Origin: an uncultured Pelagibacteraceae bacterium
Lineage (GTDB): Bacteria > Pseudomonadota > Alphaproteobacteria > Pelagibacterales > Pelagibacteraceae
Direction: 5' to 3'
Assembly: GCA_902612345.1 (NCBI GenBank)
Contig: CACMDE010000001.1
Location: forward strand, 62,001-126,000
Length of the DNA stretch: 64,000 nucleotides
Both the position numbers and the translations under genes were made by a program. A model generated the notes under the pieces. The model was not told the origin of the DNA. It was given only the letters and a program-made list of their open reading frames with translations, and made no database searches. Shown here piece after piece: positions 18,054 to 27,069 of this stretch (the first letter of the stretch is position 1; the number at the start of each line of letters is the position of its first letter).

Positions 18054-19340
18054 ATGGAAGATTTTAAAGTAAAAGATATTAGTCAAGCAGAATTTGGTAG
18101 GAAAGAAATATCTATTGCCGAAACTGAAATGCCAGGACTAATGGCATTAAGAAAAGAGTACAAAGGCAAAAATCCTTTGAAAGGTGCAAAAATAGTGGGC
18201 TGTCTACATATGACAATACAAACAGCAGTTTTAATTGAAACTCTTGTTGAGTTGGGAGCTGAAGTTAGATGGTCATCTTGTAATATTTTTTCAACACAGG
18301 ATCATGCAGCTGCAGCAATTGCAAAAGCAGGAATCCCAGTTTTTGCATGGAAAGGTGAAACGGAGGAAGAATATTGGTGGTGTGTTAGACAAACTATTGA
18401 GGGAAAAAAAGATTGGCAACCAAATATGATCCTTGATGATGGAGGTGATCTTACAGCTTTGATGCATAAAGATTATCAATCACTATTAAAAAATATTAAA
18501 GGACTTTCTGAAGAAACAACAACCGGAGTATTAGCGTTAAAAAAAATGGAAAGTGAAGGCAAGTTATTAGTGCCCGCAATTAACGTAAATGACTCAGTCA
18601 CTAAATCTAAATTTGATAATTTATATGGTTGTAGAGAAAGTTTGGTAGATGGAATTAAAAGAGCAACAGATGTAATGATGTCAGGTAAAGTTGCTATTGT
18701 TGCAGGTTTTGGCGATGTTGGAAAAGGGAGCGCAGCATCTTTAAGACAATCGGGAGCTAGAGTAATGATAACTGAAACTGACCCTATTTGTGCTTTGCAA
18801 GCCGCAATGGAAGGTTATGAAGTAGTTACTATGGACGACATGATTGGTCAGGCAGATATCGTTGTAACAGCAACGGGGAATAAAGATATTGTTACAGCAG
18901 ACCATATGAGAGAGATGAAGGATAGAGCAATTTTATGTAATATCGGACATTTCGATAACGAGATTCAAGTAGATGCATTAAGAAATTATAAATGGGACGA
19001 AATTAAGCCTCAAGTTCATGAGATAACTTTGCCTAGTAAGAAAAGAATAATTTTATTAGCTGAGGGTAGACTCGTAAATTTAGGATGCGCGACGGGACAT
19101 CCAAGCTTTGTAATGAGCGCTTCATTTACTAACCAAACTATTGCACAAATTGAGTTGTGGAATAATTCTGACAATTATGAAAATAAAGTGTATGTTTTAC
19201 CAAAAAAACTTGATGAAAAAGTTGCAATGCTTCATCTTGAAAAAGTTGGAGCTAAACTAACAAAACTTTCAAAAGACCAAGCAGAGTATATAGGTGTATC
19301 AGAACAGGGACCATACAAACCAGAAGCATATCGTTACTAA
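18054..19340 (+). CDS. ahcY: Adenosylhomocysteinase
   Basis: This 428-residue enzyme hydrolyses S-adenosylhomocysteine to homocysteine and adenosine in the methyl cycle. [15 protein letters not shown], the NAD site [14 protein letters not shown] and the C-terminal [10 protein letters not shown] with its conserved KPxxYRY end are all visible. Substrate-site residues appear around [15 protein letters not shown]. It follows chvG after 39 bases, too little for a full riboswitch of the known SAM/SAH classes, and none is evident. The tsaE frame begins inside its last 47 bases. Confidence 0.96.
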   Translation: MEDFKVKDISQAEFGRKEISIAETEMPGLMALRKEYKGKNPLKGAKIVGCLHMTIQTAVLIETLVELGAEVRWSSCNIFSTQDHAAAAIAKAGIPVFAWKGETEEEYWWCVRQTIEGKKDWQPNMILDDGGDLTALMHKDYQSLLKNIKGLSEETTTGVLALKKMESEGKLLVPAINVNDSVTKSKFDNLYGCRESLVDGIKRATDVMMSGKVAIVAGFGDVGKGSAASLRQSGARVMITETDPICALQAAMEGYEVVTMDDMIGQADIVVTATGNKDIVTADHMREMKDRAILCNIGHFDNEIQVDALRNYKWDEIKPQVHEITLPSKKRIILLAEGRLVNLGCATGHPSFVMSASFTNQTIAQIELWNNSDNYENKVYVLPKKLDEKVAMLHLEKVGAKLTKLSKDQAEYIGVSEQGPYKPEAYRY

Positions 19341-19800
19341 AAGTAGCAATATTGATATTACAGATCAAAAGAGTTTATTAGAAATTTCAAAAAAAATATC
19401 TAAGTTAACAAATCAAGGTGATAATTTTTTTTTATACGGTGAGTTAGGAGTCGGTAAAACCACTTTTGCAAGAAATTTTATAAATCAATTACAATATCTA
19501 AATAAAACTAATTCAACAGAGGTACTAAGCCCTACATTTAGTATATTAAATGAATATCAAATTAATAACTTAAATGTAAAGCATTATGATTTATATAGAT
19601 TAAAACAAATAGAAGAATTAGATAACCTTGGTTTGTTTGAGGAAAAGGATGATATAAATATTATAGAATGGCCTGAAATACTTCAGTCCTATAAGATAAA
19701 AATTATAAAATTTGACTTTTCATACTCTGAAAACTTTGAAAAAAGAAGTTTGGTAATTTCCTCAAATTATAACAATAAGATAGTTGATGAATTTAAATAA
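19294..19800 (+). CDS. tsaE: tRNA threonylcarbamoyladenosine biosynthesis ATPase TsaE
   Basis: The protein, up to 168 residues, has the P-loop [14 protein letters not shown], then [10 protein letters not shown] and HYDLYRL, and IIEWPE, all diagnostic of TsaE. TsaE is the ATPase that works with TsaB and TsaD to place t6A37 on ANN-decoding tRNAs. The frame's only usual start is GTG 19294, which overlaps ahcY by 47 bases; no other ATG/GTG/TTG occurs before the conserved region. The 3' end overlaps the next kinase gene by 14-17 bases. Confidence 0.9.
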   Translation: MYQNRDHTNQKHIVTKSSNIDITDQKSLLEISKKISKLTNQGDNFFLYGELGVGKTTFARNFINQLQYLNKTNSTEVLSPTFSILNEYQINNLNVKHYDLYRLKQIEELDNLGLFEEKDDINIIEWPEILQSYKIKIIKFDFSYSENFEKRSLVISSNYNNKIVDEFK

Positions 19801-20737
19801 TTATAAATTACTATCTGGAGATGCATCGTTTAGAAAGTTTTATAGGTCTTCACAAAATTCAATAATTGTATATTCAAAAAAAAACAAATATTTAAATTTA
19901 GCAATTTATGATGCAATAAATAGTTGTCTTATTAAAAATGGTGTTAAAGCTCCAAAATTAAAAAAAGAGTTTTATAACAAAAATTATATAGAAATAGAAG
20001 ATTTAGGAAATCAAACAATTTTTAAGATATTAAAAAAAGACAAAAAAAAAATTAAAATTTATTTTAATGTTATTAAAATTTTAAGATCAATTCAAAAAAT
20101 TAAATTAAAAAATTTGGTAACATTTAATAAAAATAAATACAAAATACCTCAATATACTAAAAACAAATTAATTAATGAGGCTAATCTTTTTTTAGAATGG
20201 TATTTACCAAAAGTTATTAAAAAATCAAAAATAAATAATGCAAAAAAAGAGATTAAAAATAGTTTTGAAAATCTTTTTAAAAAATTAAAAATAAAAAAAA
20301 AAGTTTTCGTTCATCGAGACTTTCATGTTTCAAATATGATGTATCATAAAAAAAAAATTTACTTAATTGATACTCAAGATGCAGTATATGGAAATATTGC
20401 TTATGATTTAGCTTCATTAATTGATGATGTAAGACTCAAAACATCTGAAGAACTTAAAAATAAGATATTTAAAAAGTTTGTAAAATTAAATAGCCCTATT
20501 GATCAAGTTAAACTTAAAAATGATTTTGAAATTTTATCAGTATTAAGGAATCTTAAAATTATAGGAATATTTACCAGATTAGCTGTACGAGATAAAAAAA
20601 CTACATATATGAAAATGATACCTTATGCATGGAAAATAATTGAAAATAGAACCTCAAAAAATTTAATTTTTAAAGACTTAGAATTAAAGCTAAATAAATA
20701 TTTTAGTAAAAAATTGAGATTTAAAAAATGGAAATAA
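19784..20737 (+). CDS. amgK: AmgK-like sugar kinase (aminoglycoside phosphotransferase fold)
   Basis: The protein of about 316 residues shows the APH-fold catalytic loop VFVHRDFHVSNMMYH and the metal motif LIDTQDAVYGNIAYDLASLI. The order tsaE - kinase - nucleotidyltransferase is the one seen for AmgK-MurU in many proteobacteria. There AmgK phosphorylates N-acetylmuramate or GlcNAc at C1 for cell-wall sugar recycling. The assignment therefore leans on context. The start is TTG 19784 or, more likely, ATG 19787. The middle third is strongly lysine-rich. It overlaps the next gene by 10 bases. Confidence 0.8.
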   Translation: MMNLNNYKLLSGDASFRKFYRSSQNSIIVYSKKNKYLNLAIYDAINSCLIKNGVKAPKLKKEFYNKNYIEIEDLGNQTIFKILKKDKKKIKIYFNVIKILRSIQKIKLKNLVTFNKNKYKIPQYTKNKLINEANLFLEWYLPKVIKKSKINNAKKEIKNSFENLFKKLKIKKKVFVHRDFHVSNMMYHKKKIYLIDTQDAVYGNIAYDLASLIDDVRLKTSEELKNKIFKKFVKLNSPIDQVKLKNDFEILSVLRNLKIIGIFTRLAVRDKKTTYMKMIPYAWKIIENRTSKNLIFKDLELKLNKYFSKKLRFKKWK

Positions 20738-21411
20738 ATACTGCTTTAATTTTATGTGCTGGATATGGAAAAAGACTTAATCCAATTACTTTAAAAAAGC
20801 CAAAACCTCTCATTGAAATTAATAACACCACACTTCTACAAAATACTTTGAATCTAATTGCTTCTCTTGGAGTAAAAAATATTTTGATCAATTCCTTTTA
20901 TCTTAGTGAACAAATAGAAGAATATGTTGCATGCCTGAGTATTAATTTGAAAGTATTAAGAGATGGGGACAAAATTTTAGATACTGGTGGTGGAATTTTA
21001 AATTTAATTAATAATTCTAAACAAAATAATTTTTTAGTTTTTAATCCTGACACTTTATGGAATGAGAGTTATATTACTGAAATTCAAAATATGGAAAAAT
21101 TTTATTTTGAAAATAAAGTTAGAAATATCTTACTAGTAGTTGAAAAATCAAAGAGTTTTGACCAAAGAATGGTTGGTGATTTTTTTATGAAAAATAATAT
21201 TTTAAATAAATCATCAGATAAAAATTTAATATTTACAGGCTGCCAGATATTAAACAAAAGTGTTTTTGAAAATTATAAAGTTGAACCATTCTCTATGAAT
21301 AAAATATGGCATGAAATGATTTCAAAGAATCAACTATATGGGTATAAAAGTGATGGAAAATTTACTCATTTAAGTGATATAGAAATTTATAGGAAACTTA
21401 CTAAAATTTAA
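20728..21411 (+). CDS. murU: MurU-like sugar-1-phosphate nucleotidyltransferase
   Basis: The 227-residue enzyme has the nucleotidyltransferase signature ALILCAGYGKRLNPIT, then KKPKPLIEI, GVKNILIN, and a metal-binding NPDTLW. MurU couples MurNAc-1-phosphate to UTP to give UDP-MurNAc, bypassing part of de novo synthesis. Similar proteins make other NDP-sugars, so substrate rests on the AmgK-like neighbour, which it overlaps by 10 bases. Together with AmpG near 3 kb it suggests a cell-wall recycling route. It converges on gpmA with an 11-base overlap. Confidence 0.8.
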   Translation: MEINTALILCAGYGKRLNPITLKKPKPLIEINNTTLLQNTLNLIASLGVKNILINSFYLSEQIEEYVACLSINLKVLRDGDKILDTGGGILNLINNSKQNNFLVFNPDTLWNESYITEIQNMEKFYFENKVRNILLVVEKSKSFDQRMVGDFFMKNNILNKSSDKNLIFTGCQILNKSVFENYKVEPFSMNKIWHEMISKNQLYGYKSDGKFTHLSDIEIYRKLTKI

Positions 21412-22111
21412 TTAAATTCTTTGCCCTAGAGGCATCTAGATATTTTGCTTCTTTAACTTTTTTATTATTAAAAGTAATCAAAAGTGGATTTCCAGTTGGA
21501 ATCTCTAATTTTGAAATTATTTCATTGTCTAAATCAAATAGATATTTACATAAGGCTCTAATAGAATTTCCATGCGCAGCAATCAAAATATTTTTATTCA
21601 AATTTTTTTCAATACTAACTTGATAATATTTAATAACTCTTTCGTAAGTATCCTTTAATGACTCCGTATCAGGTAACTTTTCTCTTGGTATGTCGTTGTA
21701 GGTTTCAATATTTACTGGATGATATGGGTTATTTTTATTTAATGGTTTAGGAGGTTTATCCCAAGACCTTCTAAACATAAAAATTTTATCTTCACCATAT
21801 TTTTTTTTCATATCGTCCTTGTTCAATCCCGTAAGTTCACCATAGTGTCTTTCATTAAGTTCCCAGGCTTTTAAAATTTTTTCATTTTTTACTCTGATAG
21901 TGTTTAAAATTAGCTTTAAAGTATTAATAGCTCTTTTTTGATATGAGGTATAAAAATGACTAATTACAATATTTAAATCATTAATTAATTCCCCAGCTTT
22001 ACATGCCTCCAATTTTCCGTTTGCTGTCAGATCAACATCCACCCATCCAGTAAATCTATTTTGTGAATTCCATTCACTTTGTCCGTGTCTAACTAATATT
22101 AAATGACTCAT
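21401..22111 (-). CDS. gpmA: 2,3-bisphosphoglycerate-dependent phosphoglycerate mutase
   Basis: The 236-residue protein has H9 in LVRHGQSEWN, which becomes phosphorylated, followed by NRFTGWVDVDLT, ELNERHYGELTGLNK and AAHGNSIRAL. This set is the full dPGM signature. It interconverts 3- and 2-phosphoglycerate in glycolysis and gluconeogenesis. It is a stand-alone leftward gene, divergent from the VanZ-like gene with 26 bases between likely start codons. Confidence 0.95.
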   Translation of the reverse strand: MSHLILVRHGQSEWNSQNRFTGWVDVDLTANGKLEACKAGELINDLNIVISHFYTSYQKRAINTLKLILNTIRVKNEKILKAWELNERHYGELTGLNKDDMKKKYGEDKIFMFRRSWDKPPKPLNKNNPYHPVNIETYNDIPREKLPDTESLKDTYERVIKYYQVSIEKNLNKNILIAAHGNSIRALCKYLFDLDNEIISKLEIPTGNPLLITFNNKKVKEAKYLDASRAKNLIKF

Positions 22112-22137
22112 TGTTGATTTTTATTTATAAGATTTAT

Positions 22138-22506
22138 ATGAAAATAACAAAAATTTTTTTTCACTTAATAAACTTAATATTTATAATATTTTACCTTTAC
22201 CCAGGAAGTATTTTAGGCTTTATATTATATAGTAATTTTAGTAAACAACCACAAGTTACTCCTGATTTTTATTTTTCATCTAATCATGTATATGCCTTTA
22301 TGGCTCTTACATTTCTTGGTGTGATCAGTCATGTTAACAAAAAACATATTCTTATTTATTTTACTTTTATATCAATTTTTTTAGAGCTATCACATTTGAT
22401 TATACCAAACAGATCATTCCAATTTGGTGACTTATTTGGTAATATTCTAGGGGTATTAATATCAATTTTAATAATAAAAATTTATAATTATTTGGAGAAA
22501 AAATGA
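22138..22506 (+). CDS. Small VanZ-like membrane protein
   Basis: The 122-residue protein has about four hydrophobic segments and a VanZ-like core: SSNHVYAFMALTFL and then LELSHLIIPNRSFQFGDLFGNILG, which fits the family pattern of E, P-x-R and D...N..G. Function of such short VanZ-like proteins is unknown. I prefer the ATG at 22138 over a TTG at 22111 that abuts the gpmA start. It overlaps the next gene by 4 bases (ATGA), indicating translational coupling. Confidence 0.7.
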   Translation: MKITKIFFHLINLIFIIFYLYPGSILGFILYSNFSKQPQVTPDFYFSSNHVYAFMALTFLGVISHVNKKHILIYFTFISIFLELSHLIIPNRSFQFGDLFGNILGVLISILIIKIYNYLEKK

Positions 22507-22811
22507 GTTCGTTTGATGAAAGAGAAAAAGGTTTTGAAAAGAAATTTGCTCATGACGAGGAGTTGCAATTCAAAATAAGTGCAAGAAAAAATAAATATTT
22601 AGGAGAATGGGCGTCAAAAATCCTAGGTTACAAAGATGAAAAAGAAAAAGAATATATTCAGTCCGTTATTAAAGCTGACTTTGCAGAAGCAGGTGATGAT
22701 GATGTTTTTAGAAAATTAAAAGAGGATTTAAAAAACCACAGTATTCCAGATGACGAGATCAGAAAAAAAATGGATGAGCTTAATGAAAAAGCTAAGTCTG
22801 ATTTTAAATAG
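22503..22811 (+). CDS. DUF1476 protein, F1Fo-ATPase zeta-type inhibitor subunit
   Basis: The 102-residue, highly charged, helical protein begins MSSFDEREKGFEKKFAHDEE and contains ARKNKYLGEWASKILG, the DUF1476 signature. In Paracoccus and other alphaproteobacteria this family is the zeta subunit. It binds F1 and blocks ATP hydrolysis, acting as a one-way ratchet. The N-terminal segment is the inhibitory region there. The ATP synthase operon is not in the window. It overlaps the VanZ-like gene by 4 bases and the nuclease gene by about 29. Confidence 0.88.
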   Translation: MSSFDEREKGFEKKFAHDEELQFKISARKNKYLGEWASKILGYKDEKEKEYIQSVIKADFAEAGDDDVFRKLKEDLKNHSIPDDEIRKKMDELNEKAKSDFK

Positions 22812-23337
22812 TATTTTTTTTTGTTTATTATTAACATCAATTGCGCAAAGTTCAGACCAGAGGGTAATTACATCTCTTTATAGTGGAGTAGAGGTAATTG
22901 ATGGTGATACCATTAAAATAAATAATAAAAAAATCAGATTATTTGGAATTGATGCACCTGAACAAAATCAAATTTGTAAAAATAAAAATGACATAAACTA
23001 CAAATGTGGGGTAGTTGCAAAAAAAATTTTAGAAGAAATAGCTAGTAAAAGTTTAATTACATGTTTTTATAATAATTATGATAAATACAAAAGAATTTTA
23101 GGCACTTGTTATACTTTACAAATTTTAGGAAATTTTCCTGAAATTGGTATTAAAAATTATCTTCTTAAAGAGGATTTTGACTTAAATGGTGCGTTGGTTA
23201 GATTTGGTTATGCCGTAGCTTATAAAAAGTATTCAAAAAAATATTTAAATGAACAAGAAATTGCAAAAAAAAATAAAATTGGTATGTGGAGCGGTAAATT
23301 TGATATGCCGTGGGAATGGAGAAAGAAAAATAAATAA
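22783..23337 (+). CDS. Secreted thermonuclease-family (SNase-like) protein
   Basis: From ATG 22783 the protein is 184 residues, with a clear signal peptide (KKLSLILNSIFFCLLLTSIAQSS). The SNase fold follows: VEVIDGDTIKINNKKIRLFG, then IDAPEQNQ, CGVVAKKIL, a central R in DKYKRILGTCY and a C-terminal NKIGMWSGKFDMPWEWR. The family cleaves DNA/RNA, here presumably outside the cytoplasm. An upstream in-frame ATG at 22750 would bury the signal peptide, so the internal start is preferred. The start lies within the 3' end of the ATPase-inhibitor gene. Confidence 0.82.
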   Translation: MKKLSLILNSIFFCLLLTSIAQSSDQRVITSLYSGVEVIDGDTIKINNKKIRLFGIDAPEQNQICKNKNDINYKCGVVAKKILEEIASKSLITCFYNNYDKYKRILGTCYTLQILGNFPEIGIKNYLLKEDFDLNGALVRFGYAVAYKKYSKKYLNEQEIAKKNKIGMWSGKFDMPWEWRKKNK

Positions 23338-23352
23338 TTTATAAAGTACTTT

Positions 23353-23946
23353 GTGATTCGAAATAAATTTTTATTGGTTATTTTTTTATTTGTCTCAGCT
23401 TGTTCATCTATTCCTAAAAACACAGCAGACAGTTGTTCAATATTTTCCGAAAGATATCTTTGGTATAAACACGCAAAAAAAACTGAGAGAAAATGGGGGA
23501 CACCTATCAGCTTACAGTTAGCAATTATCAAAATGGAGTCCGATTTTGATTGGTTGGCAAAACCACCACGCCATAAACTTTTTAAAATTATTCCATATAA
23601 AAGAAAATCAAGCTCATTAGGCTATTCTCAGGCAGTAAAGGGAACATGGGAACAATACAAAAATGAAACAAATAATCCTATTGCTACTAGAGTAAGGTTT
23701 AAAGATAGTGTTGATTTTATTGGTTGGTATACAAATAAAACTGAAAAAATATTAAAAATTTCTAAAAAAGATTCTTTCAGACAATATATTGCTTACCACG
23801 AGGGATGGGGAAATTATAAAAATTATAAAAAAAACGCAAAAGTTGTTTCTTTGGCAAAAAGAGTAGAACAACAAGAGAATAAATATAAAAAACAACTCTA
23901 TGATTGCAAAAAAAGACTAAATAGAAATAAGTATATTATTTTTTAA
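23353..23946 (+). CDS. Lipoprotein with lysozyme/SLT-like domain
   Basis: The 197-residue protein starts at GTG and has a lipoprotein signal with lipobox VSAC (cysteine about residue 17). A lytic-transglycosylase-like region follows: WGTPISLQLAIIKMESDFDW with a likely catalytic Glu, SSSLGYSQAVKGTWEQYK, and AYHEGWGNY. These match the E...GYSQ...AYN/H pattern of SLT enzymes. It probably acts on peptidoglycan at the outer membrane. The tail is lysine-rich and coiled. Its stop shares TTAA with the RND pump gene. Confidence 0.78.
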   Translation: MIRNKFLLVIFLFVSACSSIPKNTADSCSIFSERYLWYKHAKKTERKWGTPISLQLAIIKMESDFDWLAKPPRHKLFKIIPYKRKSSSLGYSQAVKGTWEQYKNETNNPIATRVRFKDSVDFIGWYTNKTEKILKISKKDSFRQYIAYHEGWGNYKNYKKNAKVVSLAKRVEQQENKYKKQLYDCKKRLNRNKYIIF

Positions 23947-26900
23947 CGAAGTTCTTTTTTAAGTTCAATATCAACAGCATCTATTCTTTTTGTATTTTTG
24001 GCCAAAGCTAAATACATTGTTGGAGTGACATATAGAGTAAAGAATGTTGAGATGATCATACCTCCAAGAATCGTCGCTCCTACAGCAAGTCTTGACCCTT
24101 CGCCTGCCCCAGGACCAAAATTTCCAATTACAAGAGGCAACATAGCGATCATTGTACTCAATGATGTCATTATAATTGGTCTGAATCTAATATTACATGC
24201 CTCTTTAATTGCACTTTCTATATTTTTACCAGTTGTTCTAATTTGATTAGCATAATCAACAATTAAGATACTATTTTTTGTAGATATACCGATCAAAATA
24301 ATCAAAGCTATTTGAGAGAAAATATTTATTGAACTGTTTAAGAATAAAATAAATATTAATCCACCAAATATCGCCAGAGGAACTGTTAAAACAATTATAA
24401 ACGGATGAATAAATGAGTTAAATGTTGCTGCCATTACTAAGTAAGCAGTTAGTAATGCTAATGCAAAAATAATAAATAGTTCGTTGCTAGTTTCTTTAAC
24501 TTCTTCAGATTTTCCTTTCCAAGTAATTTGATTTTGAGGAGCAACTTCTTTCATTGTATTTTCTAAATATTTAATTGCTTCTGACAAAGAATAGTTTTCA
24601 GATATATTTGCTGAAATAGTTACTGCCCTTTGCCGGTTATATCTTGAAAGCTCTTTTGCCGTTCCTTCTTCTTTAAAATCAACTAAATTTACTAATGAAA
24701 CTAATTTTCCATTAGTTTCTGATCTTACAAATATTTTTGATATTCCCTCCTTATTTCTTCTATCTGACAAATATTGTTGAAGTATAATAGGGTACTCTTT
24801 CCCTAGTTTGTTGAATGTTGTAACTCTTTTTCCTCCATACAAGGTTTCCAAAGTTCTTCCAATTGATTCAGCAGAAACACCAAGATCTTTAGCTTTATTT
24901 TTGTTTATTATAAGTTTTACCTCAGGTTTATTTCTAGAATAGTCAGACTCAATTCTTGATAGGTTTGAATTTCTTCTTAACTTTCCAATTACTTCCTTTT
25001 GTATTTTTTCAAGTTCTTCATAAGTAGTTCCATAAATCACCATCTGAACAGGTTTATTATAACTTGAAACTCTGATTGATTGTGGAGAAATTGGAAAAGC
25101 GACTGCTTGTGGCACAGTTACAATTTTTCCAATCGCTTGTCTCATAACAGTTTGAGAGTCTTGATCTCTATTTTTCCAGTGATCTAAAAGTGCAATTATA
25201 ATAAAACTATTATAAGAATTTGCAGAACTTCCAAAACCTGGAACTCGCATTATAAATCTTTGATAAGGACTGTTTTCTTCCTGTAGAAGTGGTATTAATC
25301 TCTGTTCAATTATTTGAGCTTTTTCCTCAGTATATTCAAAAGAACTACCTTCATCTGTGAAACCAATGATTAAATATGCTCCCCTATCTTCCATTGGGAG
25401 TAATTCCTTTTTTGAAAAATTAAAAAGTAAAACTGATGAAATAATAACAAAGACTATAAAAAAAGTGATTGTTTTAGTTTTGTTTAAAGTTACAGATAAT
25501 GTCTCTTGATAGAATTTTGAAAAATTTAAAAACCAAATTTCAAACTTTTTAATAACAAAATTTTTAGTATTTTTTTTTGTTAAAAATTTACTTCCTAGCA
25601 TTGGAGAAAGAGTTAAAGCAACAAATGAAGATACAACTATTGAAAAAGATAAAGCTATAGCTGTTTCTCTAAACAAAGTTCCAGAAATTCCTTCTATAAA
25701 GATTAATGGCAAAAATACTGCAATTAAAATCAAAGTCGTTGCTATAATTGCAAAAGTGATTTGTTTAGATCCATTAAATGCTGCAGCCAAAGGTGTTTCA
25801 CCATTTTCTATTCTTCTATATATTGCATCTGTCATTATTACCGAGTCATCAGTAATGATTCCAATCGCAAGTATAAAACTTAAGAGAACAAATATATTTA
25901 TTGATAATCCAAAAATATAAATTCCTAAGAATGAAGCAATCAAACTTACGGGTAAAGCAATAGCAGGCACAATCACAGCTTTTAAATTACCTAGGAATAA
26001 ATAAATAATTAGCACTACTAATACAAAGGCAATCATCAATGTCTTGTAAACCTCAGTAATTGCGGCCCCAACATAAGTTGCTCTATTAAATGCTATTTCA
26101 AGGTCTAAACCATCAGGAAGTGTTTTCTTAACTTCATTGATCTTTTTTTTTATTTCTCTCGAGAGTTCTACTGTAGATGCTCCACTCTTGGCATAAATTC
26201 CTATACCTACTGTTTTTAAATTTAACTGATCCTTTCTTTGTGCTTTAAATAAAGTTTTTTCAGATACAGGTCCAAATTCAATATTTGCAACATCTGAGAG
26301 TATAATTGTACGTTTGCTGGTTTTTTTAATCGGTAATTGTTCAATTGTATTAATACTATTATAAGATTTATCTAAATTAAGGGTTAGGTCAATATTATCA
26401 GCTTCCAAAGTACCTGCGGGGAGCCTAATATTTTCACCCCTTAGTGCTCTCTCTACTTCTTGAACAGTTAGGTCATTAGCTGCTAGTTTAACTGGATCTA
26501 TCCAAACTCTGATGCTAAGTTCTCTTAGGCCTCCAACTAAAATTCTTCCAACATTTTTTACACTTGAAAATGTATCCACTAAATATCTATCTGCATAATC
26601 TCCTAGCTCTAAATCACTCCAGGTGGGCGAAGAGAGTGCAAGCCACATAGTTGTTGTAAATCCTGCTGCTCTTTTTAAAATTTGTGGTGGATCGGACTCG
26701 CTTGGTAAATTATCGACAACTCTTGCCACTCTTTCTCTTATATCATTTGCTGCATTATCTAGGTCTATACTTGTATCAAATTCAACATTTATAGTGCTTC
26801 TTCCATTTTCAGATTTTGAGTCAATATTTTTAATACCCTCAGCACCACCGATTACATCTTCAATTACTTGAGTGACTTCCTGGTCAACTATTGGCGCAGC

Positions 26901-27065
26901 CGCTGAAGAGTAATCGACTTGAACTTGTACTACCGGAGGCTGTATACCAGCTGGTAATTCTCTAACAGGAAGTTTCCAAAAAACAAATATACCAAAGGTA
27001 ATTAGTATCAAAGACATTACCCACGAAACAACTGGTCTTCTTATACTAATTTCAGTTATGAACAT
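23943..27065 (-). CDS. RND efflux transporter permease (HAE-1-like)
   Basis: The 1040-residue inner-membrane pump has the RND layout of a single N-terminal helix, periplasmic domain, helices, second periplasmic domain and helices. The start reads ISIRRPVVSWVMSLILITFG. The proton-relay aspartates lie in AIGIITDDSVIMTDAIYRRI, and ILIGISTKNSILIVDYANQI is the second-half counterpart. Such pumps expel drugs, dyes or lipids through an adaptor and an outer-membrane channel. The adaptor is 4 bases upstream; no TolC-like gene is in the window. Confidence 0.93.
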   Translation of the reverse strand: MFITEISIRRPVVSWVMSLILITFGIFVFWKLPVRELPAGIQPPVVQVQVDYSSAAAPIVDQEVTQVIEDVIGGAEGIKNIDSKSENGRSTINVEFDTSIDLDNAANDIRERVARVVDNLPSESDPPQILKRAAGFTTTMWLALSSPTWSDLELGDYADRYLVDTFSSVKNVGRILVGGLRELSIRVWIDPVKLAANDLTVQEVERALRGENIRLPAGTLEADNIDLTLNLDKSYNSINTIEQLPIKKTSKRTIILSDVANIEFGPVSEKTLFKAQRKDQLNLKTVGIGIYAKSGASTVELSREIKKKINEVKKTLPDGLDLEIAFNRATYVGAAITEVYKTLMIAFVLVVLIIYLFLGNLKAVIVPAIALPVSLIASFLGIYIFGLSINIFVLLSFILAIGIITDDSVIMTDAIYRRIENGETPLAAAFNGSKQITFAIIATTLILIAVFLPLIFIEGISGTLFRETAIALSFSIVVSSFVALTLSPMLGSKFLTKKNTKNFVIKKFEIWFLNFSKFYQETLSVTLNKTKTITFFIVFVIISSVLLFNFSKKELLPMEDRGAYLIIGFTDEGSSFEYTEEKAQIIEQRLIPLLQEENSPYQRFIMRVPGFGSSANSYNSFIIIALLDHWKNRDQDSQTVMRQAIGKIVTVPQAVAFPISPQSIRVSSYNKPVQMVIYGTTYEELEKIQKEVIGKLRRNSNLSRIESDYSRNKPEVKLIINKNKAKDLGVSAESIGRTLETLYGGKRVTTFNKLGKEYPIILQQYLSDRRNKEGISKIFVRSETNGKLVSLVNLVDFKEEGTAKELSRYNRQRAVTISANISENYSLSEAIKYLENTMKEVAPQNQITWKGKSEEVKETSNELFIIFALALLTAYLVMAATFNSFIHPFIIVLTVPLAIFGGLIFILFLNSSINIFSQIALIILIGISTKNSILIVDYANQIRTTGKNIESAIKEACNIRFRPIIMTSLSTMIAMLPLVIGNFGPGAGEGSRLAVGATILGGMIISTFFTLYVTPTMYLALAKNTKRIDAVDIELKKELR

Positions 27066-27069
27066 TTAT

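Noticed and set aside
23220..23531. Antisense frame across the nuclease/lipoprotein junction
   Set aside because: Both sense genes are well supported and the frame has no recognisable features.
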